From Aureimonas phyllosphaerae (lineage in GTDB: Bacteria; Pseudomonadota; Alphaproteobacteria; Rhizobiales; Rhizobiaceae), in the NCBI RefSeq assembly GCF_900113065.1, contig NZ_FOOA01000001.1, positions 558,001-622,000 of the forward strand: a DNA stretch of 64,000 nucleotides, given 5' to 3'. Of the stretch, positions 43,151 through 51,482 are shown piece by piece. The translations under genes were made by a program, and so were the position numbers. Numbering within the stretch: position 1 is the stretch's first letter; each line of letters starts with the position of its first letter. The notes under the pieces were generated by a model. It saw only the letters and a program-made list of their open reading frames with translations, was not told the origin of the DNA and ran no database searches.

Positions 43151-43941
43151 GCCCGTGCTCCTTGCCCGTCTTCGCCGCGCGCCGAGCGCGCCTGGAACTT
43201 GCGCCCGACGATGAGGTTCACGACCTCCTCGATATTGGTGTCCGCGATGCGCCGCTCGGCGACGTTGCGGCCCTCGTACATGACCTGGATGCGGTCGCAG
43301 ACGAGGAAGAGGTCCTGCAGCCGGTGGGTGATCAGGATCACCGAGACGCCGCGCGCCGAGACCGTGCGGATGAGCTCGAGCACGGCCTCCACCTCGGCGA
43401 CGGCGAGCGCGGCCGTCGGCTCGTCCATGATGAGGACCTTCGGCTCGAACGAGGCGGCACGGCCGATCGCGATCGACTGGCGCTGCCCGCCCGACAGGTT
43501 CTCGACCATGAGGCGCGTGTCGGCGATGACGATCCCGAGCGTCTCCAGCATGGCCCTCGCCTCGTCGTGCATCCGCCGCTTGTCGAGGAGGTTGAGGCCC
43601 GCCAGCCGCCGCCGCGGCTCGCGGCCGAGGAAGATGTTGCCGGCGACATCGACCGTGTCGCAGAGCGAGAGGTCCTGGTAGACCATTTCGACCCTTGCGG
43701 CGCGTGCGTCCGCCGGCGAGGCGAAGGCGACCGCCTGCCCGTCGATCTCGATCGTGCCGCTGTCGGGCACAACCGCGCCGGACAGGACCTTGGAGAGGGT
43801 CGACTTGCCGGCCCCGTTGTCGCCGACAAGTCCGAGCACCTCGCCCGGCGCCAGATGCAGCGATACGTCGCTGAGCGTCTGGATCGGACCGTAGCGCTTG
43901 GAGATGCCGGTCATCCGGACACGGTCGGGGGTGGCTGGCAT
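43147..43941 (-). CDS. ABC sugar importer ATP-binding protein, single-domain (FrcA-like)
   Basis: A 264-aa ATPase with one nucleotide-binding domain: Walker A GDNGAGKST, Q-loop YQDLSLCDTVDV, signature LSGGQRQS, Walker B VLIMDEPTAALAV. Ribose-type importers usually have a double-domain ATPase; single-domain forms such as FrcA occur in rhizobia. The start at 43941 follows GGAGCGGCGTC. It overlaps the permease gene by 4 bp. Confidence 0.92.
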   Translation of the reverse strand: MPATPDRVRMTGISKRYGPIQTLSDVSLHLAPGEVLGLVGDNGAGKSTLSKVLSGAVVPDSGTIEIDGQAVAFASPADARAARVEMVYQDLSLCDTVDVAGNIFLGREPRRRLAGLNLLDKRRMHDEARAMLETLGIVIADTRLMVENLSGGQRQSIAIGRAASFEPKVLIMDEPTAALAVAEVEAVLELIRTVSARGVSVILITHRLQDLFLVCDRIQVMYEGRNVAERRIADTNIEEVVNLIVGRKFQARSARGEDGQGARA

Positions 43942-44019
43942 GACGCCGCTCCGTCTGGAGGAACACGGGAAGCGGACGGGCCGGAGCCCGTCCATCGGGC
44001 CGCTTTCGCGGCGGCAGCC

Positions 44020-44958
44020 TTACTTGAACATGCCCCGGAACTGGTCGACGTTCGCCTTGGTCACGATTGTCACCGGGATGTTAATGATCGGCTCGACGCT
44101 CTCGCCCTTCTTCAGCTTGGCCAGCGCCTCGACGGCGGCCTTGCCTTCGCCGGCGGGGTCCTGCTGGACGACGGCGGCGACCCAGCCCTCATCGATGCCC
44201 TTGACGGCCTGTGCGGTGAGATCCCAGCCGAAGACCTTCACGTCGCTCTGGCGGCCCTGGCTCTCGACCGCCGAGACCGAGCCGATCAGCGCCGGCTCGC
44301 CGGTCGCGTAGAGCGTCGTCATCGTGGGGTTGGCGGTCATCAGGTTCTCGGCGGCGCCGAGCGCCACGTCCTGCACGTTCTGGCCGTCGACCGTATCGAG
44401 GAACTCGACCTTCGCGCCGCTGTCGCCGACGGCCTTCTTGAAGCCGTCGAGGCGCTGGTTCTGGATGAAGGAGTTCAGCGCGCCGACGACGCCGACCGTC
44501 GCCTCGCCCTTCATCTGCGACTTGACGTAGTCGGCGTAGAACTTGCCGATCTCCTCGCCCGCCTTCATGTTGTCGACGCCGACGAAGGCGACATTGTCGC
44601 CGTTCGGGATCTGCGCGTCGATCGCGATCACCGGGATGCCGGCCTTCTTGGCCTCGGAAATGGCGGGCTTCACGCCGTTCACGTCGATGGCGATCAGTAT
44701 GATGCCGTCGACCTTCTGCGTGATATAGTTCTCGATCGCCGTGTTCTGCGCGGCCGGCACGTTGTTGGCGTCGAAGATCACGAGTTCGGCGCCGGCGGCC
44801 TTGGCCGCGGCCTTCGCGCCGTCGTTGATCTGGTTGAAGAACAGGGCCTGCTGGTTGATCGTCACCAGGGCGTAGGTGTCGGCGAGCGCCGCCGAGGCGT
44901 TGCCGGCCAGAACCGTCAGGGCGACGGCGGTGCCGGCGAGGAAATGGGAAAGGCGCAT
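44020..44958 (-). CDS. Periplasmic sugar-binding protein (RbsB-like)
   Basis: A 312-aa Peripla_BP_4 protein with a signal peptide (about residues 1-26, ending ASAALADTYA). It shows the ribose-binding pattern FFNQINDGAKAAAKAAGAELV, DVNGVKPAISEAKKAGIPVIAID and TLYATGEPALIGSV. The ligand is unknown. The start at 44958 has GGAGAATCGG upstream; starts at 44973 and 45006 are alternatives. It is the first gene of the eight-gene operon; its promoter carries the XRE-type operator. Confidence 0.93.
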   Translation of the reverse strand: MRLSHFLAGTAVALTVLAGNASAALADTYALVTINQQALFFNQINDGAKAAAKAAGAELVIFDANNVPAAQNTAIENYITQKVDGIILIAIDVNGVKPAISEAKKAGIPVIAIDAQIPNGDNVAFVGVDNMKAGEEIGKFYADYVKSQMKGEATVGVVGALNSFIQNQRLDGFKKAVGDSGAKVEFLDTVDGQNVQDVALGAAENLMTANPTMTTLYATGEPALIGSVSAVESQGRQSDVKVFGWDLTAQAVKGIDEGWVAAVVQQDPAGEGKAAVEALAKLKKGESVEPIINIPVTIVTKANVDQFRGMFK

Positions 44959-45023
44959 TTTCCGATTCTCCATGATCGAGGGCCCGATCCAGGGGGGCCA
45001 TGCCATCGTCGGCAGTGGGAGAA

Positions 45024-45048
45024 TTCAAGAGACTTGAACGCTTGTCAA
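45024..45048 (-). promoter_or_regulatory. Promoter and operator of the sugar-catabolic operon
   Basis: On the minus strand a perfect -35 TTGACA (45043-45048) precedes the dyad TTCAAG-TCT-CTTGAA (45024-45038), which falls in the -35/-10 spacer. The same operator (14 of 15 bases) occurs upstream of the XRE-cupin gene. Binding there would block RNA polymerase, so repression of the operon is inferred. The rest of the 225-bp spacer holds no gene. Confidence 0.7.
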
Positions 45049-45183
45049 CAGAATTGCGCAGCCCTTCGCCAATCTCGGAATGTGCATTCGTTTTGTGCAG
45101 CGCCGCATCGGATTTGCGCGCCGCAAACGTCAGGCGGATCAGGACGTCGCCCAATGCCCGCTGGACTGAAGCCTCTATCGTGC

Positions 45184-45804
45184 TCAGAACGTCGGCGGTG
45201 TGTTGACCCAGAAGATGCTCGCGCGCTTCGTCCCGTTGTTGCGATAGTGATGGGGTCGCTCGGATTGGAAGGCGAACGAATCGCCCTCCCGGAGGTGAAA
45301 CGAGCGATCGTCGACGATCAGCTCGACCTCGCCCGACACCACATACCCGACCTCTTCGCCCGCGTGCCGGATCGGACCGGCGCTCGCGCCGCCGACGTCG
45401 ATATGGTGGATGTTGCACTGGAGGAGATGGCCTGCCGAGTAGGGTATGACGCGCTCCAGCGTGATCCCGTCCCCCTGGCGGAGCGGGTCGAGCGTGATGA
45501 GCGGTCGTCGGCCGGCGCGGAAGACGATGCCCTCCTCACCGTCCACCTCTTCGAACATGCGGCCTATATTGGTTCCGAGCGCCTCGACCAGGCGATGGAG
45601 CATCGGCAGCGAGGGGGACGCCTTGCCGTTCTCGATCTTGGACAGAAGGCTCTCCGAGCAGCCCGCGGATACGGCGAGACCCTTCAGGGTCATCCCCTTG
45701 GTCTGCCGTGCGAGCTTCAAGCGAACGCCGAGCATGCTCGAGAGCGCGACGCCGCCAGGTTGAGGATCGGACACCGTAGTGACCGACTTGGGTTCCGAAC
45801 TCAC
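45184..45804 (-). CDS. XRE-family regulator with C-terminal cupin domain
   Basis: A 206-aa XRE-cupin regulator. The HTH spans about residues 28-80 (LKLARQTKGMTLKGLAVSAG followed by CSESLLSKIENGKASPSLP). The cupin (about 125-200) includes RHAGEEVGYVVSGEVELIVDD and SFAFQSERPHHYRNNG. I take GTG at 45804 as the start because GAGG lies 8 nt upstream; an ATG at 45864 would place the operator on the start codon. It probably regulates itself and the downstream importer operon via TTCAASAGACTTGAA sites. The cupin presumably senses the pathway substrate. Confidence 0.9.
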   Translation of the reverse strand: MSSEPKSVTTVSDPQPGGVALSSMLGVRLKLARQTKGMTLKGLAVSAGCSESLLSKIENGKASPSLPMLHRLVEALGTNIGRMFEEVDGEEGIVFRAGRRPLITLDPLRQGDGITLERVIPYSAGHLLQCNIHHIDVGGASAGPIRHAGEEVGYVVSGEVELIVDDRSFHLREGDSFAFQSERPHHYRNNGTKRASIFWVNTPPTF

Positions 45805-45859
45805 CAGCGCGCCTCGCTTCGATCCATGCAGCGACAAGAGAGCGGAACCCACTCCGCTT

Positions 45860-45874
45860 TTCAAGTCTGTTGAA
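45860..45874 (-). promoter_or_regulatory. XRE-cupin autoregulatory operator
   Basis: TTCAAGTCTGTTGAA (minus-strand reading TTCAACAGACTTGAA) differs from the site at 45024-45038 by one base. It lies 56 bp upstream of the GTG start of the regulator. Two near-identical 15-bp dyads within 850 bp are unlikely by chance in this GC-rich sequence. Confidence 0.7.
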
Positions 45875-45930
45875 TAAACTGCAAGTCGAGGTTTCCCATT
45901 GCTACTGATGGATCATGCCGTTTGCCGTGT

Positions 45931-46821
45931 TCAGACCGAGTCCGCCGGTGCAGTCCGCTTTCCGGTCTGGATCAGCACCACACCTGTGAGGATCAGCGCG
46001 AGCGCAAGGAGTTCGATACCGGCGATGCGCTCGCCGATCAGGGCACCGATCGCAACGGCGACGACGGGCGCGATGTAGGTCGCACCGGCCGCACGGACGG
46101 GGCCGAGCGTGCCGATGATGAAGTAATAGATGAGGAACGCCCCGCCTGTCCCGACGATGCCGAGCCCGACGACGGCACCCAGCAGCGCGTGCGGGTTCGA
46201 GACGATCGCGCCGATGCCGTGAAAATCGGTGAGGGCCGCGATCGTCACCACCGCCAGCCCGGTCTGCCACGTGGCGAGCGTCAGGGGCTTGAGGTTCAGC
46301 GGCGTGAGGAAGCGTCGGGCGTAGACGAAGGAGCAGCCGACGCTCGAGGTTCCGGCGAGCATCCACAGGACGCCGGCCAGCGGAATGTCCGCGGACGCGT
46401 TCCATGGCTGGGCGCTGAGCACGATGCCGACGAAGCCGAGCGCGACGCCGGCCGCCATCTGCCCGGTCGGGCGATCCTCGCGCAGGAAAAGCGCGGCGCC
46501 GAGGAACGTGAAGATCGGGATGGAGCCGCTGAGGAGGCCCGCGACGCTCGTCGGCAGGAGGGCCGTGCCGGCGACGAAGCCGTAGTAGTAGAACGTCGTC
46601 GCCATCACCGACATGACGGCGAAATGCGGCAGGTGCCGCAGCTGGGCCCGCGTGATCGCGCCCGTTCTCCACGCCATCAGGCCGAGCGGCAGGAAGCCGA
46701 AGAGGACGCGCAGGAATACGGTCTGAGCGGGCGAGATGAGCCCTGTCGCCATCTTCATGGAGATGAAGTTCGTGCCCCAGATGAAGCCGAGGGTGACGAG
46801 CGCGGCATAGGCGCGGGCCAT
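45931..46821 (-). CDS. EamA/DMT-superfamily transporter
   Basis: A 296-aa inner-membrane protein with ten predicted helices in two EamA repeats (LGFIWGTNFISMKMATG in the first; GPVRAAGATYIAPVVAVAIGALIGERI in the second). DMT family members export amino acids, metabolites or drugs. The start has GGTGGGA upstream. It is divergent from a LysR gene, which is the likely regulator. Confidence 0.9.
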   Translation of the reverse strand: MARAYAALVTLGFIWGTNFISMKMATGLISPAQTVFLRVLFGFLPLGLMAWRTGAITRAQLRHLPHFAVMSVMATTFYYYGFVAGTALLPTSVAGLLSGSIPIFTFLGAALFLREDRPTGQMAAGVALGFVGIVLSAQPWNASADIPLAGVLWMLAGTSSVGCSFVYARRFLTPLNLKPLTLATWQTGLAVVTIAALTDFHGIGAIVSNPHALLGAVVGLGIVGTGGAFLIYYFIIGTLGPVRAAGATYIAPVVAVAIGALIGERIAGIELLALALILTGVVLIQTGKRTAPADSV

Positions 46822-46967
46822 GGCAATCCCACCTTTTCGAACGGAGGATCGACCGGCATTGACGCGAGGTGCCGCAACCGGTTGTGACGAAGCCGAAAGA
46901 CGCTCGCCACCCGATGCCTATCGCATCGATGGGGGAACCGGACTAAGGAGAAGTCCTGTCTCGATGC

Positions 46968-46982
46968 AGTAGGAAATCTACT
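46968..46982 (+). promoter_or_regulatory. Dyad just upstream of the LysR start
   Basis: AGTAG-GAAAT-CTACT is a 15-bp inverted repeat (17 bp with the flanking C and G) ending 2 bp before the LysR start codon, in the divergent EamA-LysR region. It could be an autoregulatory LysR site. It also leaves no room for a normal ribosome binding site, so leaderless or weak translation is possible. Confidence 0.4.
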
Positions 46983-46984
46983 GG

Positions 46985-47875
46985 ATGAGGTCCTCGTCCC
47001 ATCGTCTTCCGCCGCTCAATGCCCTTCGCGCCTTCGAGGCGTCAGCGCGACACCTGAACTTCCGGCTCGCCGCCGAGGAGCTTGGGGTGACGCAGGCCGC
47101 CGTGGCCCAGCACGTGCGCGGGCTGGAGGCCGATCTCGGCATCCGACTGTTCGAACGGCTGCCGCGCTCCCTCGCGCTGACGGCACCGGGGCGCAGCTAT
47201 GCGGCGCAACTGCGCCGGGCGTTCGAGGTGATGAACGAGGCGACAGCGGCGCTACGCCCGGAGCCCGAGCGCCTGACGATCAGCGTCACGCCGACCTTCG
47301 CGTCGAAATGGCTTCTGCCGCGACTTCCCGCTTTCGCAGAGGCGCATCCCGGGATCGAACTGCGCATCCTCGCAACGGAAAGCCTGTCGAATTTCCAGAG
47401 CGACGGCGTCGACATCGCCGTTCGCCAGAGCCGCACCGGGTTCGGGCCCGGCCTCGTCGCCGACCTTCTGTTCGAGCAGGAGGTGGTGGCCGTGTGCAGC
47501 CCCGCGATGCTGGACGACGGGTCGTCCGAAATCCGTGCGTCGAGCCTCGACCGCCTGACCTTCCTCAGCGATGCGCACGACCTCTGGCCGGAGTTCACGG
47601 AGCGCGTCCTCGGGCAGGCCTTTCCGGCATCGGCCCGGCAGATGCGGTTCAGCCAGACGTCGCTCGCGATCGATGCCGCGGCCGCCGGTCAGGGTATCGC
47701 CGTCGCCAGCCGCTTCCTGGTGACGAGCGACATCGAGGCCGGGCGCCTGGTTCAGGCGTTCCCCGACACGATGGACGGTGGGCTGAACGCCTACGTCGTC
47801 ACGCTGCGCAGGCCCCGTCGCCCCGTACCCACCGCGGCCGTGCGGGAGTGGCTCCTCGACGCGCGCCGACCATGA
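46985..47875 (+). CDS. LysR-family regulator (GcvA-like)
   Basis: A 296-aa LysR regulator with N-terminal HTH (LPPLNALRAFEASARHLNFR, AAEELGVTQAAVAQHVRGLE, DLGIRLFERL) and a GcvA-like substrate domain (TISVTPTFASKWLLPRLPAF, FQSDGVDIAVRQSRTGFG). It is divergent from the EamA transporter gene, a common regulator-exporter arrangement. The ligand is unknown. Confidence 0.93.
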   Translation: MRSSSHRLPPLNALRAFEASARHLNFRLAAEELGVTQAAVAQHVRGLEADLGIRLFERLPRSLALTAPGRSYAAQLRRAFEVMNEATAALRPEPERLTISVTPTFASKWLLPRLPAFAEAHPGIELRILATESLSNFQSDGVDIAVRQSRTGFGPGLVADLLFEQEVVAVCSPAMLDDGSSEIRASSLDRLTFLSDAHDLWPEFTERVLGQAFPASARQMRFSQTSLAIDAAAAGQGIAVASRFLVTSDIEAGRLVQAFPDTMDGGLNAYVVTLRRPRRPVPTAAVREWLLDARRP

Positions 47876-48052
47876 ATGTGCCCCTCACCGTCTGACCGGC
47901 CGGCCGAGGTCGGCAGGTTCCAACCTTGAACTTCGTTCCGAGGCGACGCCTTCCGCCCTTCGCTCCGAAGGGTCGTCCGCTATATCGCTCAAGGCATCGA
48001 TCGCGGAGGCGCGATTGTCGATCCATCCGGAGCGGCGCGACGGCTGCGGGGC

Positions 48053-48706
48053 ATGCAGTCCGGCGGTGTCCCCCGTGCCCTGTCGAGGACCAGAGCGATC
48101 GAGACCTTCATCGCCCAATACGGCCTGCCCGCCATCTTCCTCGGAGCGGGGCTCGAGGGCGAAACCGTCGCCATCCTCGCCGGCGTCATCGCGCATTCGG
48201 GAACGCTCGGGTTCTGGCCGGTCGTCCTCGCGGTGGCGCTTGGATCCTTCGTCGCCGATCAGGTCTGGTTCGCCTGCGGCCGCCATTTCCGCAGCTCCCG
48301 CTTCGTGCGACGCGTCAGCGCCCGCCCCTTCTTCGCCAAGGCGCTGAAGGCTTTCGAGGAGCGGCCTGTCCTCTTCACCTTCGGCTTTCGCTTCGTCTAC
48401 GGGTTCCGGACGGTCAGTCCGATCGCGATCGGCACGACCCGGCTTTCGACATCGCGCTTCGTCCTGATCAATGCCGCGGCGGCGGCGACATGGGCGCTCG
48501 TCTTCGTGTCCGCGGGATACTGGTTCGGGCATGCCATCGAAGCGGCCTTCGGCGCGCTGCGCGCGAACCACCGTCTCCTCCTCGGAGCGGCCGGGGCACT
48601 CCTCCTGGTCGGCGCCCTTGCCTTCTGGACGCGCCGCAGGTGGATGCCGGAAGGGCTGACCTCCCCTCCGCCGGTCGGCGCGGATCGCGTCAACCCGGAC
48701 GCATGA
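48053..48706 (+). CDS. DedA-family membrane protein
   Basis: A 217-aa DedA/SNARE-associated family protein with about five hydrophobic segments. The conserved E and R/D-containing motifs are present: FLGAGLEGETVAILAGVIAH, SFVADQVWFACGRHF and FRFVYGFRTVSPIAIGTTRL. DedA proteins are lipid scramblase- or flippase-like and support membrane homeostasis. The next gene starts 132 bp downstream. Confidence 0.9.
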   Translation: MQSGGVPRALSRTRAIETFIAQYGLPAIFLGAGLEGETVAILAGVIAHSGTLGFWPVVLAVALGSFVADQVWFACGRHFRSSRFVRRVSARPFFAKALKAFEERPVLFTFGFRFVYGFRTVSPIAIGTTRLSTSRFVLINAAAAATWALVFVSAGYWFGHAIEAAFGALRANHRLLLGAAGALLLVGALAFWTRRRWMPEGLTSPPPVGADRVNPDA

Positions 48707-48838
48707 AACCCCTCGCGGGTGCGAACCATGCGCGCTACGAGAGGGGCTTGGAATGCCCCAGCGAGCGCGCCCGATGATCGACCCCTCTCCCCTCGCCCCA
48801 ACCCCGTGCCGCCGCGACCCGCCCGAAGGGAACCGCCG

Positions 48839-49513
48839 GTGATCCCCTGGGAAGCGCTCGGCACCGCAGCCATCCCGAACGGCGGCGAACTGCGCCTCAT
48901 GCGGCGCGGCACGGAATATTCCATTATGATCGGTGGGACGGAGTTGATGAACAGCCGCCTCAGCGGATCGGAGGAAGCGCTGGCGACGATCGCGGCCGAG
49001 CGGATCGGAGCGCGGCCGGCTGCGCGCATCCTGATCGGCGGTCTCGGCCTGGGGTTCACGCTGCGCGCCGCCCTGGCGAGCCTTGCGCCGGATGCGGCAG
49101 TGACGGTCGCCGAGCTGGTGCCGGGCGTCGTCGCGTGGGCAAAAGGACCGATGGCCGAGGTCTTCGGCACCTCGCTGTCCGACCCGCGCGTGACCGTGGT
49201 CGTGGAAGACGTGGCCGAGACGATCGGCCGCGCGAGCAACGCCTTTGATGCCATCCTGCTCGATGTCGACAACGGACCCGGCGGCCTGACGCGAGACAGC
49301 AACGATCGCCTTTACGGACCGGCGAGCCTCGGCGCGTCTCGCCGGGCACTGACGCCGGGCGGCATCCTCGGCATCTGGTCGCAAGGAGCAGACCCGGCCT
49401 TCACCGCTCGGCTCGGGCGCTCCGGTTTCGAGGTGGAGGAGATGCGCGTCAAGGCCGGACGCGGGCGCGGAACGAAGCACGTGCTCTGGTTCGCCGCGAA
49501 GCCGGATCGTTAG
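48839..49513 (+). CDS. Spermidine-synthase-like methyltransferase-fold protein
   Basis: A 224-aa Rossmann-fold protein of the SpeE/spermidine synthase superfamily. The SAM/dcSAM loop is RILIGGLGLGFTLRAALASL and the acidic strand is AILLDVDNGPGGLT, but the protein is shorter than SpeE and the polyamine-site residues are not evident, so a SAM-dependent enzyme of unknown substrate is as likely. I use GTG at 48839 (AAGGG 8 nt upstream, MIPWEALGTA); an ATG at 48719 is the alternative. Confidence 0.75.
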   Translation: MIPWEALGTAAIPNGGELRLMRRGTEYSIMIGGTELMNSRLSGSEEALATIAAERIGARPAARILIGGLGLGFTLRAALASLAPDAAVTVAELVPGVVAWAKGPMAEVFGTSLSDPRVTVVVEDVAETIGRASNAFDAILLDVDNGPGGLTRDSNDRLYGPASLGASRRALTPGGILGIWSQGADPAFTARLGRSGFEVEEMRVKAGRGRGTKHVLWFAAKPDR

Positions 49514-49544
49514 GCACCGAGGTCGGCGACGCGGCGCGCGTCGC

Positions 49545-50465
49545 TCAGTCGATAGGCTCGCCCGCATGTCCCGAAGCATCGGCCTCGCGGAATGCACGCA
49601 AGTGCCGCTTCATGTCCGCGACCCGTTCCTTGTGGCTGGGGGCGCGCGTCATCGCGACGCTCGTCGACAGGATGTCGATGACGACCAGTGCGGCGATCCG
49701 AGACGTGGTCGGCGTGAAGGCATTGGTGTTGTCGTGGGTGCGCACGACGAGGGCGACATCGCAACACTCGACGAGCGGCGAGTCCGCTCCGACCAGCCCG
49801 ATGACCTTCGCGCCGGCCGTGCGGGCGGTCTCGGCCACGCGCAGGATCGCCTGCGTCCGCCCGGTATTCGAGATCACGAAGGCCACGTCGTCCGGCCCCA
49901 TCATGGAAGCGGCGATGAACTGCTGGTGCGGATCGACCTGCGCGCCGCAGGGCACACCGAACAGCGGAAACTTCTGCTGCGCGTCGCGCGCGACGATGCC
50001 GGAGGCGCCGAGGCCGAAGAACTCGATCGAGCGCGCGCGGCCGAGCAGCCTGACGCTCTCGTTGAGGGCAGCGCGGTCGAGATGGGTGCGCGCCCAGTCG
50101 AGGCTGGTCATCGTATAGTCGAAGATCTTCTCCGCCACCGCCTCCGGCGGATCGCTGTCGAGCAGCACCGAATGCGTCGCGGGCACGCCGAGCGCCAGCG
50201 CCTGCGCCAGCCTCAGCTTGAAGTCCGAGAAGCCGTCGCAGCCGACCGCGGTCGAAAAGCGCACCACGGTCGGCTGGCTCACCGAGGCCAGGGCTGAAAG
50301 CTCCGCGATCGTCGCGCCGAGGACCGAGCGCGGATCGGACAGGACGGCGTCGGCGACCTTGCGCTCCGACTTGCGCAGATCGGGACGCGCGGCGCGCACG
50401 ACCTCGATGATGTTGGCGGCCGACACCTCCCGCGTCTCCCTGCGATCCTCGCGCTGCATCGCCAT
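49545..50465 (-). CDS. RpiR-family transcriptional regulator (HexR-like), copy 1
   Basis: A 306-aa RpiR regulator: N-terminal HTH (about residues 40-80, IAELSALASVSQPTVVRFST, VGCDGFSDFKLRLA) and a SIS phosphosugar-binding domain (about 130-270, FFGLGASGIVARDAQQKF, VAFVISNTGRTQAILRVAE). It follows the AroE-like gene on the same strand by 66 bp and likely controls phosphosugar-responsive promoters such as those with TARTWTTRCTAYRT sites. Confidence 0.93.
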   Translation of the reverse strand: MAMQREDRRETREVSAANIIEVVRAARPDLRKSERKVADAVLSDPRSVLGATIAELSALASVSQPTVVRFSTAVGCDGFSDFKLRLAQALALGVPATHSVLLDSDPPEAVAEKIFDYTMTSLDWARTHLDRAALNESVRLLGRARSIEFFGLGASGIVARDAQQKFPLFGVPCGAQVDPHQQFIAASMMGPDDVAFVISNTGRTQAILRVAETARTAGAKVIGLVGADSPLVECCDVALVVRTHDNTNAFTPTTSRIAALVVIDILSTSVAMTRAPSHKERVADMKRHLRAFREADASGHAGEPID

Positions 50466-50531
50466 CCCACCTGCCGCCCCCGATCGCCGGCCCCCGAAAG
50501 CTGCCGTCCCGGCGAACAGTCTCGCCCCGCC

Positions 50532-51482
50532 TTAGGCCTTCGCCGCCCGGATCGCGATATCGGAGATGGCGTCGAAGCCCGCGCCCGACGTCGGGATCGG
50601 CGTCTCGAACACTTCGGCGATCACCTGCGTCCAGCCGTGGAGGAAATAGGTCCATCCGTCCTCGACGCGCAAGGCGCGCTCGGCCGCCTGCCGCCGCGCC
50701 TGCTCGAGGAAGACGAGGTCGCCCCGATAGTTGAGGTCCCAGGCGATCGCCTCGTGGGGGAAGAGCGCCCGGTCGGTGAGCGGCGAGCCCGGCGCATCCT
50801 TGCCAAGGCCCGTGGCGTTGACGACGAACGAGCCCGGTTTCAAGGCTCGCAAGACCTCGTCGTTGGTGGTCGACGTGTCGACCAGCACGTACTCGACCGG
50901 CATCGCGGGCGCCATCTGCCGGTGAACCGCGCGGATCTCGTCGAGGCGATGGGCACTGCGGTCGGAGACCACGACGCGCGAGGGCACGTCCCGGCCCCGG
51001 TCGGCGCGCATCAGGTGCCATGTCATGGCGATCGTGGAGCCGCCTGTCCCCATCGCGAAGAACTCCGCCCCCGTGCGGGCGAAATGGCCGGGCTCGAGAA
51101 AGCCGTCGATGGCGAGCCCCGACGAGATCGGATCCTTGGCATGGCAGACGAGCTTGCCGTCCCGCTTCGAGATGCAACTCGTCTCGCCCATCAGGCTCGC
51201 ATGCGGATCGACGACGTCGAAGAGGTCCCGCGCGGCCTGGAACAGGTCGATCTTGTGCGTCGTGACCAGCGCGCCGAGCGAAAGCGGATCGTCGCGGATG
51301 AACTCGACGGCATCCCGGTAGGCGGACGCCTCGGCATGAGGCGGGAAATCGATGCCCCGGATCGCCGCGTCGCGAAGGCCGAGATGCGCGGCCCAGGCCG
51401 GAAACACCTTAATGATCGAGCTCTGGCCCGTCGTGACGCCGATGAAGTGGAGCGTGGGCCGGGTCGCGGGTGCGTAGGTCAT
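50532..51482 (-). CDS. Shikimate/quinate dehydrogenase-like protein
   Basis: A 316-aa protein of the AroE superfamily. The substrate-domain lysine motif is LGALVTTHKIDLFQAARDLF (cf. VTxPxK), and the NADP-binding loop is FFAMGTGGSTIAMTWHLM with NATGLGKDAPGSPL downstream. The catalytic context differs from housekeeping AroE, and the gene sits between a cupin phosphoglucose isomerase and an RpiR regulator, so a sugar-acid or cyclitol dehydrogenase role is more likely. The start at 51482 overlaps the isomerase stop by 4 bp. Confidence 0.82.
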   Translation of the reverse strand: MTYAPATRPTLHFIGVTTGQSSIIKVFPAWAAHLGLRDAAIRGIDFPPHAEASAYRDAVEFIRDDPLSLGALVTTHKIDLFQAARDLFDVVDPHASLMGETSCISKRDGKLVCHAKDPISSGLAIDGFLEPGHFARTGAEFFAMGTGGSTIAMTWHLMRADRGRDVPSRVVVSDRSAHRLDEIRAVHRQMAPAMPVEYVLVDTSTTNDEVLRALKPGSFVVNATGLGKDAPGSPLTDRALFPHEAIAWDLNYRGDLVFLEQARRQAAERALRVEDGWTYFLHGWTQVIAEVFETPIPTSGAGFDAISDIAIRAAKA

